From assembly GCA_013335845.1 (NCBI GenBank), contig JAAXUU010000101.1:1-5901 (forward strand): a stretch of 5,901 bases of DNA, read 5' to 3'. Below, one piece after another: positions 1 through 5,624 of this stretch; the stretch's first letter is position 1; each line of letters starts with the position of its first letter. The notes below the pieces were generated by a model. It had not been told where the DNA came from and searched no databases. It saw only the letters and a list, made by a program, of their open reading frames with translations. A program made the position numbers and the translations under genes. Source of the DNA: Actinomycetota bacterium. GTDB lineage: Bacteria; Actinomycetota; Coriobacteriia; Coriobacteriales; RUG844.

Positions 1-265
1 GAGCGGGTATGCTCGTCCTGCGGTGCGTTACTACCTCCGCCTTTCCCTGAGTTGCCGAGTGAGCGTGTTGCTTCGGAGCATACATAAGGTCGATCCTCGG
101 CGCGAACGCGTGTCGCAGAGACGGATCATGAAGCGGGATCGAATGTACAAGGCCCGGTATCTGACCACTTGTGTCATATATCGGGCCTTGGTGCTTGAGA
201 AAACAGTCGGAATCGATCGCGCTGTTTATGGTAGTATTCTCTGCAGGGATAACGGAAGGAACGCT
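1..265. other. 5' flank with no confident gene
   Basis: No gene can be called here with confidence. One plus-strand frame is open from the window edge and ends at a TAA at 85-87. It would give a 28-residue C-terminus, ERVCSSCGALL..., with a CxxC pair, and could be the tail of an upstream gene, but it is too short and too neutral in codon use to judge. Bases 88-147 contain only short local stems, such as CGC-gaac-GCG at 101-110. A much longer hairpin follows at 148-190. Bases 191-253 show no convincing promoter: TTGAGA at 195-200 resembles a -35 box but has no -10 box at a usable distance. The ribosome binding site of the next gene begins at 254. Confidence 0.5.
148..190 (+). other. long stem-loop, possible terminator without U-tract
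   Basis: Bases 148-160 pair with 178-190 in a 13-bp stem (CAAGGCCCGGTAT with ATATCGGGCCTTG), perfect apart from one G-T wobble. After a single C/T mismatch the helix continues with TGAC/GTCA, leaving a 7-base loop at 166-172. This is the strongest hairpin in the window's gaps. No T-run follows on either strand, so it is not a textbook intrinsic terminator. It lies downstream of the possible upstream gene end (87) and upstream of the GNAT gene. It may therefore mark a 3' end, protect mRNA, or be a structured element of unknown role. Confidence 0.5.
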
Positions 266-709
266 GTGTCAAACGAACTTTTCACCCTGCGCGCAGCAAC
301 GAAAGAGGATATTCCCTCAATCGTCGCAATGGCGTATGCAGAGGGTATGGGGACATTTGAAGATTATGAGCGGGCGACCGTAGCCGTCAATGGAGCCGGC
401 GAGGTAGTCGGTTTCATCCGCATCCTCGAAGCGGACGATGTCCACTATGTGAATCCGGTGGTCACCTACCCATCTTGGCGCGGTCACGGTGTCGGGGAAG
501 CGCTCATGCGTTATGCGGTCGATACCTGCGGCGAGATCCGTTTGGTGTCCCGTGGGTCCTCTCTGGCGTTTTACCGGAAGCTCGGTTTCGAAGACATCCC
601 CTGGGACATGATCCACGAGATAGTCGCATCCGAATGCGACGGCTGCGAGCTTATCTCCGAGTGTAAACCGCAACCTATGAGGTATCAACCTGTTAGGTAT
701 AAGGGATAA
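266..709 (+). CDS. GNAT family N-acetyltransferase with Cys-rich C-terminal tail
   Basis: A 147-residue protein of the GCN5-related N-acetyltransferase fold, the usual length for a single-domain member. The family transfers acetyl from acetyl-CoA to an amine; the substrate here cannot be told. The acetyl-CoA pyrophosphate loop (motif A) is visible as R72-G-H-G-V-G77 followed by a helix (EALMRYAV). The late GNAT signature S99-LAFYRKLGF108 contains the common Tyr103. Start choice: GTG at 266 has GGAAGGA at 254-260 five bases upstream, and protein-like sequence begins exactly there. The same frame is open back to 23, but that extension is Arg-rich and unlike any GNAT N-terminus. The last 25 residues carry C124-x2-C127-x5-C133 followed by a PxPMRY-like tail, beyond the normal fold and possibly a metal site. 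A short hairpin (714-720 with 727-733) follows the stop. The iron-sulfur gene starts 48 bases later, so cotranscription is likely. Confidence 0.87.
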   Translation: MSNELFTLRAATKEDIPSIVAMAYAEGMGTFEDYERATVAVNGAGEVVGFIRILEADDVHYVNPVVTYPSWRGHGVGEALMRYAVDTCGEIRLVSRGSSLAFYRKLGFEDIPWDMIHEIVASECDGCELISECKPQPMRYQPVRYKG

Positions 710-757
710 CTCGCTCCGGTCACGGTACCGGGGTACTAAGGACGCGAGGAAATGATT

Positions 758-2002
758 ATGGCTCTTGAAACGGCATATGAGTATCTTGTAGAGGCATCCG
801 CGAGCTGCGACGATTGCGGGATCTGCACACCTCGCTGCAAAGTTCTCGACGAGGTGGGGGTATCCATCGGAACGATCGGTCGCGAACTATCTGACTATCT
901 GTCCGCGCTCGACCACAATCCCAAGAGTCACGAGAAATTCATCGAAGGCGTGCGTTCGTATGTGGATGAGCATCCTGAGATCCTGTATCTCTCGCAACGT
1001 TGCTGTATGTGTTCATACTGTACGGCTAGCTGTCCGAACGACATCTACGGTCGTAATATGATGATCGCGATGCGCGAGATACTGCTCGAGTGCGGCGTGA
1101 CGAACTTGCAAGGCTTCGAGTCGACACAGGTCGATAAGGAGTGGCATATCTTCTCGGTGTACCGCGCGGTCTACGGTATATCCTATTCCGACCTACCCCA
1201 TGTCGAAGATGTCGAACCGAACCAAGCCGACACCCTGTTCTTCCCGGGTTGTACACTCCTCAGCTATGCGCCCGCTCTCACCCGTAAGGTGTACCAATGG
1301 CTTGTCGACCAGGGAAACACCGTTGTGTTATCGGAAGAATGCTGTGGAAGTCCACTGCTGAGCGCCGGTCTCATCGAGCGCGCGCGTTCACTTAAAAAGA
1401 GGATCGCCGAGGAAGCAGCAGCTGCGGGTATCAAGAAAGTCGTTTGCGCCTGCCCCAGCTGTATGGAGGAACTCGAGTATTATGAGCGCTATTTCGGTGA
1501 TGTGGAATTCATCCCTCTTCCCCGTCTTCTCGCAGAAGCAGGGGTCCGTATCGACCCCACGTATTTCGAAGTGGGCGAGAAGATCGCCTTGTTCGATTCC
1601 TGCCACGATCGCGCACAGCATTTCGGTGCATCGATCAGGGAATTGTTCGATGATTGTGAGACGCGCGAACTTCCGCATCATGGCACCGACACACTCTGCT
1701 GTGGTTCCGGAGGTATGGTGGCGCATTTCGACCATCCTTTGAGTGTCTGTCGCGTTCAAACCCCTTTGGTGGAGGCCGTCGCAGTGAAAGCGGACGTATT
1801 GGTAAACGCCTGCCCGACGTGCAGTTATGCATTCGCGGGCGAATTACGTCGCGAATCGGAAAACATCGTCGGGGCACCTGCACCCCTGAACTACCTTGAA
1901 GCTGTTTTCTGCGAACACATCGACTGGAACGAAGTCTATGAGAACCTCGAGGAGATGTGGACCGGCAAGTACGGTGCCTGGGTCTGCCAGCAATTACTCT
2001 GA
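758..2002 (+). CDS. (Fe-S)-binding protein, HdrB/HdrD/GlpC-like with two CCG domains
   Basis: A 414-residue cytosolic redox protein. Two ferredoxin-type 4Fe-4S motifs lie at the N-terminus: C17-x2-C20-x2-C23-x3-C27, which lacks the usual following Pro, and C82-x2-C85-x2-C88-x3-C92-P. Two cysteine-rich CCG domains (heterodisulfide reductase B type) follow. The first is C165-x29-CC(195/196)-x35-C232-x2-C235. The second is C282-x31-CC(314/315)-x36-C352-x2-C355, which fits the family consensus for a non-cubane 4Fe-4S site. There is no signal peptide or membrane segment. This architecture is known from HdrD, GlpC and lactate/glycolate oxidase iron-sulfur subunits, which pass electrons between a flavoprotein and quinone or a disulfide. 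No flavoprotein partner is visible here, so the acceptor and donor are unknown. Start choice: ATG 758 has GAGGA at 746-750 seven bases upstream; ATG 752, two codons earlier, is possible using AAGGA at 738-742. It probably shares a transcript with the GNAT gene. Confidence 0.93.
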   Translation: MALETAYEYLVEASASCDDCGICTPRCKVLDEVGVSIGTIGRELSDYLSALDHNPKSHEKFIEGVRSYVDEHPEILYLSQRCCMCSYCTASCPNDIYGRNMMIAMREILLECGVTNLQGFESTQVDKEWHIFSVYRAVYGISYSDLPHVEDVEPNQADTLFFPGCTLLSYAPALTRKVYQWLVDQGNTVVLSEECCGSPLLSAGLIERARSLKKRIAEEAAAAGIKKVVCACPSCMEELEYYERYFGDVEFIPLPRLLAEAGVRIDPTYFEVGEKIALFDSCHDRAQHFGASIRELFDDCETRELPHHGTDTLCCGSGGMVAHFDHPLSVCRVQTPLVEAVAVKADVLVNACPTCSYAFAGELRRESENIVGAPAPLNYLEAVFCEHIDWNEVYENLEEMWTGKYGAWVCQQLL

Positions 2003-2028
2003 TGGACTGCGCCAAAGGGTCCGAGTAT

Positions 2029-2085
2029 ACATAGCACGCGCTCCGCAACCATCATACAGCCATCATGACGGCTAAGCTGCTATGT
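2029..2085 (+). other. inverted repeat and nested hairpin after the iron-sulfur gene
   Basis: ACATAGCA (2029-2036) is exactly complementary to TGCTATGT (2078-2085). Between them, AGCC (2058-2061) pairs with GGCT (2070-2073) around the TCATGA core. The resulting two-helix structure begins 26 bases after the stop codon. It has no T-run, so it is at most a weak or factor-assisted transcript end. It may also be a chance structure, given the 41-base loop of the outer stem. Confidence 0.3.
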
Positions 2086-2123
2086 GGAAACGAAAAGGTA
2101 TCGGATACTCGACGCGCACGTCT

Positions 2124-2151
2124 TTGCCGCTATCCTCGGTGCGGATATAAG
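2124..2151 (+). promoter_or_regulatory. candidate sigma-70-type promoter for the yccF-like gene
   Basis: TTGCCG (2124-2129, four of six matches to TTGACA) is followed after 16 bases by TATAAG (2146-2151, five of six matches to TATAAT). Transcription would begin near 2158, right at the TTAGGAG ribosome binding site (2158-2164), giving a very short leader before ATG 2171. The call rests on sequence match alone. Confidence 0.4.
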
Positions 2152-2170
2152 CCCGACTTAGGAGTATGTG

Positions 2171-2536
2171 ATGAAAACGCTCGGCAATATTCTATGGATC
2201 GTATTAGGTGGTTGGATCGTAGCGCTGACATGGGCTGTCACGGGATTGATTTGGTGTATAACCATAGTGGGGATTCCGTGGGGGATGCAGTGCTTCAAGT
2301 TCGCCTCCTTGACCTTGGCACCATTCGGTAAAGACGTCGCTTTCGGGGGAGGAGCCGGGTCGTTACTACTCAACATCATCTGGCTGCTTATCTCGGGTAT
2401 ACCTCTGGCTATCGAATGTGTCATTCTCGGTGCCATATTCTGCATCACGATCATCGGGATACCTTGGGGTATGCAATATTTCAAGATCGCGAAACTTGCA
2501 CTCCTTCCTTTCGGTGCGAAAATCGTCTCGCAATAG
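2171..2536 (+). CDS. YccF domain-containing small membrane protein
   Basis: A 121-residue hydrophobic protein of the YccF family (formerly DUF307), inner-membrane proteins of unknown function. It contains two copies of the family unit. Copy one (about residues 5-56) has NILWIVLGGWIVAL, then C29-ITIVGIPWGMQ-40 and a LAPFG end. Copy two (about 64-119) has N68-IIWLLISGIPLA, then C91-ITIIGIPWGMQ-102 and a LLPFG end. Each copy gives one long or two short membrane segments. The basic residues after each GIPWGMQ (K43, K105, K108) would suit a cytoplasmic face. Start choice: ATG 2171 lies six bases after TTAGGAG (2158-2164); GTG 2168, one codon earlier, is only three bases away and less likely. The gene stands alone between two gaps of more than 160 bases, so it is probably monocistronic and gives no functional clue. 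Confidence 0.93.
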   Translation: MKTLGNILWIVLGGWIVALTWAVTGLIWCITIVGIPWGMQCFKFASLTLAPFGKDVAFGGGAGSLLLNIIWLLISGIPLAIECVILGAIFCITIIGIPWGMQYFKIAKLALLPFGAKIVSQ

Positions 2537-2625
2537 GTCGGGTCGAGGGCGTGATGTCACATACGTGACGGCCGGGAACTTCGCTATGATCGCACGTGTC
2601 ACAAATAACCCGCCGCACATCGTCG

Positions 2626-2656
2626 CAGACGATTCCGTTTAGAAAGAGTCTGTTTT
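2626..2656 (+). terminator. weak intrinsic terminator after the yccF-like gene
   Basis: CAGAC (2626-2630) pairs with GTCTG (2648-2652). The helix can continue inward through two G-A mismatches to TT/AA, and it is followed directly by TTTT (2653-2656). It lies about 90 bases after the yccF stop and just before the ilvE promoter region. The stem is short, so efficiency is doubtful. Its left arm overlaps a competing perfect hairpin, ATCGTC-GCA-GACGAT (2619-2633). Confidence 0.4.
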
Positions 2657-2672
2657 CCGCGCCCCAGCTTTC

Positions 2673-2701
2673 CTTGTATTAGCGTACAATACGAGGACAA
2701 T
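2673..2701 (+). promoter_or_regulatory. candidate ilvE promoter overlapping a dyad
   Basis: TACAAT (2685-2690) is a five-of-six match to a -10 box but has no good -35 box. An alternative pair is TTGTAT (2674-2679) and GACAAT (2696-2701) with a 16-base spacer. The region also forms an interrupted dyad, CTTGTATT (2673-2680) with AATACGAG (2688-2695), perfect except for one position. Such an arrangement would suit an operator, but no regulator can be assigned. Confidence 0.35.
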
Positions 2702-2729
2702 TGAAATTTGTTTTGGGAAGGGAAGAGCA

Positions 2730-3650
2730 ATGGCAGCAGTCACACCAGTGAAGTTTATTTGGAAGAACGGTGAACTCATCGAGTGGGAAAAAGCGACGAC
2801 TCATGTCCTTACGCACTCGCTCCACTATGGTTCCGCGGTTTTCGAGGGTATCCGTTGTTACGAAACCGAGGGCGGGAAGAGTGCTGTATTCCGTCTCGAA
2901 GATCATATGGCCCGTTTTCTCGAGTCCGGCAAGATCCTCATGATGGATATCCCTTTCACAGTCGAGGAATTGTGCGAAGCGACGCTCGGGCTCATCCGTG
3001 CCAACGAACTTTCCTCATGCTACATCCGTCCGATCGCATATCGCGGTTACGGATTCATGGGAGTCGATCCGACCGACGCGCCCGTCGACGTCGCCATAGC
3101 ATGTTGGTATTGGCCCGCCTATCTCGGCCCCGACGCATTGGCGAACGGTGTCGATGTCTGCATCTCTTCCTGGCGCCAGCGCTCGGCCAACGCCCTGCCT
3201 CCTGCGGCCAAGGTTGCAGGTAGCTACGTGAACTCGGCACTTGCTCACATGGAAGCGAAGCAGAACGGATTCACCGAGGCGATCCTCTTGAACGAAGACG
3301 GTAAGGTGTGCGAGGGATCGGGCGAGAACATCTTCATCGTCCGCGATGGTATCTTGTCGACACCTCCTCTATCCGACGGTCTTCTCGAAGGCATCACACG
3401 TGATTCTGTCATGCAGATCGCGGTCGATCTCGACATCCCCGTGATTGAAGAGTCTCTCGTCCGCACCGACCTGTATCTGGCAGACGAGGTATTCATGACT
3501 GGTTCCGCTGCGGAGCTCACTCCCATCGGTTCGGTCGATCGTCGCGTTGTGGGCAAGCCGGGCGGCATAACCAAGGAGCTTCAAGAGCGCTTCTTCGCTA
3601 TCGTCGGAGGTAAGGTTCCTGAGTATGAGGACTGGTTGAGCTATCTATAA
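2730..3650 (+). CDS. ilvE: branched-chain amino acid aminotransferase
   Basis: A 306-residue, PLP-dependent fold-type IV (class IV) aminotransferase, EC 2.6.1.42. It interconverts leucine, isoleucine and valine with their 2-oxo acids, using glutamate/2-oxoglutarate, in the cytosol. The N-terminal HYGSAVFEGIRCYET block closely resembles E. coli IlvE (HYGTSVFEGIRCYDS, recalled). K161 in the AAKVAGSYVNS context is the Schiff-base lysine. E195 in CEGSGENIF is the Glu that contacts the PLP ring nitrogen. T257-GSAAELTPI binds the PLP phosphate. Length is close to the E. coli enzyme (309, recalled) and nothing is missing. D-amino acid aminotransferase and aminodeoxychorismate lyase share the fold but lack this N-terminal block. 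ATG 2730 lies six bases after AAGGGA. No other ilv or leu gene is present, so it stands apart from a biosynthetic operon. Upstream there is an attenuator-like leader, discussed as a finding. Confidence 0.97.
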   Translation: MAAVTPVKFIWKNGELIEWEKATTHVLTHSLHYGSAVFEGIRCYETEGGKSAVFRLEDHMARFLESGKILMMDIPFTVEELCEATLGLIRANELSSCYIRPIAYRGYGFMGVDPTDAPVDVAIACWYWPAYLGPDALANGVDVCISSWRQRSANALPPAAKVAGSYVNSALAHMEAKQNGFTEAILLNEDGKVCEGSGENIFIVRDGILSTPPLSDGLLEGITRDSVMQIAVDLDIPVIEESLVRTDLYLADEVFMTGSAAELTPIGSVDRRVVGKPGGITKELQERFFAIVGGKVPEYEDWLSYL

Positions 3651-3689
3651 GCCCTCTTCCCTGTAGGCCTTACGGCCAAGGGCGGAAGA
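3651..3689 (+). other. competing hairpins between ilvE and the surface protein gene
   Basis: Directly after the ilvE stop, TCTTCC (3655-3660) can pair with GGAAGA (3684-3689). An inner GGCC (3666-3669) can pair with GGCC (3674-3677) across a TTAC loop. GCCCT (3651-3655) can instead pair with AGGGC (3679-3683). There is no T-run, and the next ribosome binding site (AAGGG, 3697-3701) begins 8 bases later. It may partly separate expression of the two genes or control entry to the second; a full terminator is unlikely. Confidence 0.4.
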
Positions 3690-3707
3690 TAGTGTGAAGG
3701 GTTCCTT

Positions 3708-5459
3708 GTGTACAAGAAACATATACTATTGAAATTCCTGGTCCTTGTGACCGCGATAACCGTTACACCGGTATTCACCTCGGCAGCTCTAGCATTGGAG
3801 CTGCCGAGTTCTCATTCCGTCACCTATTCCCGTATATGGGGTGCGGATCGCTATTCCACGATGCAGGATCTCACCCTTGCCGCTTATGGTGCGGGATCGA
3901 CGCACGCTGTCGTGGTGCGCGGTGATAACTTCCCCGATGCACTTGCGGCGGCTTCCTACGCAGGCTTGAAGGATTGCCCCCTTGTCCTCACTCCAAGTGA
4001 CTTGCTTGCGAAAGATACGTTGATCACACTTCTTACGCTTGGTGTTGACGGAGTCGATATCGTGGGGGGTACCGGGGCGGTAAGTGATGTCGCCGCCACT
4101 CAGATGGAGGCTTTCGGCATCCAAGTCAATCGCATCGCAGGCAATGACAGATATGCGACGGCGTATGCTGTCTACGAAGAGGATAGCGCCCTGTGGGTGC
4201 GAACGGGTTGCGCGATAATCACGACGGGCGGAGACTTCGCCGACGCGCTATCGATCTCACCGTATGCGAACGCAGTGAACGCCCCGATATTTCTCGCGGG
4301 GTCCGATGGTTCGTTGGACGCACAATCACTAGCCGCTGCGCAAACCTTCGATTCCATTCTCATCGTAGGTGGAACCGGTGCCGTATCGGCAACGACGGAA
4401 GCCTTGTTCTCGGGAAAAGAGGTCGTCCGTCTCGGAGGGGCCACCGCATATGACACAAGCGTCGAAATCGCCTCCTGGCTCACCGGAGGGAAACCGGAAG
4501 CGACGTTCCAACCCTCGGTGGATTTCTCGTGGGAGGGTACCGCTTTCGCAACCCGGACGACCTTCCCCGATGCGCTTTCGGGGAGCGTTCTGCAGGGTAG
4601 GATGTGCGCTCCTCTTCTACTCGTCGATGACACAGCCAACGCGGAAGGGGTTTTCGAGCTGTTGACGAACGTGGTGTCCCAACAGGACGTCAGCCTGAGA
4701 TTCTTCGGTGGGGAAGGTGTCCTTTCGAGCGCAGTCGTCGACAGGATCGTCGCTCTGTGGGATACCGTGGATGACGGGGGTTCATGGGCATACAGCGATG
4801 ATCTCTTCGTTGTTCCCGATACGATGTACCTGCTCAATTATCGCGCCGCGAAAGCAGGCATTGAGCTCGAAGACGAGAGCTTCGACCAGCTCATCCTCGT
4901 CGATTCGTCCGGCACGACTGCGACCGTCTATTGCTACACACGGAACGCGTCAGGCGTGTTCGAGCAGACGGCTGCCGTTTCAACGGCACATGGTTTCGTC
5001 GGATGCGATGGCGTAGGTGCGGCTTCCGAATATGTATCGGCGACACCCGCCGGACTCTTCTCGCTCGACTTCGCGTTCGGCGTGCAAGCTGCTCCTTCTA
5101 CCTCGATGGTCTATCACCAGGCTACTTCGAACTCCTATTGGGTCGATGACCCTGACTCCTACTACTACAACACGTGGCGGGAAGGCGATTACAACGAGGA
5201 TTGGTCGAGCGCCGAACATCTCGTCGATAGCCCGACGGCCTATGCCTACGGCGTCGTCATCGGGTATAACCACCCATCCTATTTGGTGGTACCTGCCGAC
5301 GAAACCCTCGCTCCGATTCCCGGAGCGGGATCCGCGATCTTCCTACATTGCAGCACGGGCTCTCCTACAGCGGGCTGCGTCAGCATCCCAAAGAGCTCCA
5401 TGGTCGAAGTGCTCGCATGGCTCGATCCGGGATCGGCGCCGCATATACTCATCGTGTAG
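3708..5459 (+). CDS. secreted CWB2-repeat protein with C-terminal L,D-transpeptidase-like domain
   Basis: A 583-residue surface protein. Residues 1-29 form a signal peptide: KK, a hydrophobic core, and an A27-L-A29 cleavage motif. Three cell-wall-binding-2 repeats (Pfam CWB2) begin at R42 (RIWGADRYST), R142 (RIAGNDRYATA) and R241 (RLGGATAYDTS). Each has an F-x-DAL block, and each ends in a GG-x-G-x(2)-S stretch (GGTGAVS twice, GGEGVLS). The third repeat has lost the DRY motif. Such repeats anchor proteins non-covalently to wall polymers in Clostridioides difficile. Residues about 392-583 match the COG3786-type YkuD-like L,D-transpeptidases: T446-PAGLFSL, Y485-YYNTW, W499-SSAEHL, and an active-site-like H547 with TAGC557VSIP. 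These enzymes form 3-3 cross-links or trim peptidoglycan. The Arg after Cys-x in canonical YkuD is Ser559 here. GTG 3708 has AAGGG (3697-3701) six bases upstream. The gap from ilvE is only 57 bases with no obvious promoter, so read-through is plausible. Confidence 0.93.
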   Translation: MYKKHILLKFLVLVTAITVTPVFTSAALALELPSSHSVTYSRIWGADRYSTMQDLTLAAYGAGSTHAVVVRGDNFPDALAAASYAGLKDCPLVLTPSDLLAKDTLITLLTLGVDGVDIVGGTGAVSDVAATQMEAFGIQVNRIAGNDRYATAYAVYEEDSALWVRTGCAIITTGGDFADALSISPYANAVNAPIFLAGSDGSLDAQSLAAAQTFDSILIVGGTGAVSATTEALFSGKEVVRLGGATAYDTSVEIASWLTGGKPEATFQPSVDFSWEGTAFATRTTFPDALSGSVLQGRMCAPLLLVDDTANAEGVFELLTNVVSQQDVSLRFFGGEGVLSSAVVDRIVALWDTVDDGGSWAYSDDLFVVPDTMYLLNYRAAKAGIELEDESFDQLILVDSSGTTATVYCYTRNASGVFEQTAAVSTAHGFVGCDGVGAASEYVSATPAGLFSLDFAFGVQAAPSTSMVYHQATSNSYWVDDPDSYYYNTWREGDYNEDWSSAEHLVDSPTAYAYGVVIGYNHPSYLVVPADETLAPIPGAGSAIFLHCSTGSPTAGCVSIPKSSMVEVLAWLDPGSAPHILIV

Positions 5460-5520
5460 GAATGCACGAGGTTTTTGTCTCACGTGCCCTGCCGATGCAT
5501 TCGGAACAAGACGTTAGCGA

Positions 5521-5538
5521 GATTTCACAGAATCTCTG
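5521..5538 (+). other. small alternative hairpins after the surface protein gene
   Basis: GAGATT (5519-5524) can pair with AATCTC (5531-5536), or ACAGA (5527-5531) can pair with TCTGT (5535-5539); the two exclude each other. Further upstream, GAATGCA (5460-5466), immediately after the stop, is complementary to TGCATTC (5496-5502) around a 29-base loop that includes a T5 run. None of these has a T-tract on its 3' side, so no clear terminator for the surface protein gene can be named. Confidence 0.25.
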
Positions 5539-5549
5539 TCAGCCTAGAA

Positions 5550-5561
5550 GTCATTAATGAC
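5550..5561. promoter_or_regulatory. perfect 12-base palindrome, candidate operator
   Basis: GTCATTAATGAC reads identically on both strands and lies 63 bases before the start of the TrpR-like gene. It overlaps a possible -35 box, ATGACG (5557-5562), which is 16 bases from GATAAG (5579-5584); each box matches its consensus at four of six positions. A second dyad, GACT-gata-AGTC (5575-5586), covers that -10 region. Position and symmetry suit a homodimeric regulator, perhaps autoregulation, but this is inference. Confidence 0.4.
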
Positions 5562-5624
5562 GGGCGAGGTGTTAGACTGATAAGTCACAGAGACGCTTCA
5601 TATTTTCGAGGATTAGAGGAAGCC

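Noticed and set aside
23..265. Extension of the GNAT gene back to an ATG at 23
   Set aside because: The extra 81 residues are Arg-rich and not protein-like, cross the long hairpin at 148-190, and lack homology-like features, whereas GTG 266 has a strong ribosome binding site and begins the GNAT fold exactly.
714..733. Terminator between the GNAT and iron-sulfur genes
   Set aside because: CTCCGGT/ACCGGGG can form a 7-bp stem with one wobble, but there is no T-run and the genes are only 48 bases apart, so it was not called as a terminator.
2065..2331. Frame of 88 codons overlapping the yccF-like gene
   Set aside because: It overlaps the clear YccF protein in another frame, has Arg/Cys-rich content and no recognisable family.
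2556..2602. GTCAC-ATAC-GTGAC and nearby GTGTCAC as CRP/FNR-type sites
   Set aside because: The spacing between half-sites is four bases rather than the usual six for CRP or four within TTGAT-type FNR sites, the flanks do not match, and the elements lie far from the likely ilvE promoter.
2537..2729. T-box or other known riboswitch before ilvE
   Set aside because: The gap is short and shows no T-box sequence, specifier-loop architecture or other riboswitch core that I recognise.
4172..4837. Long minus-strand frame of 221 codons inside the surface protein gene
   Set aside because: It is antisense to the CWB2 repeats, Ser/Pro/Arg-rich, and is best explained as a shadow of high-GC third positions in the real gene.
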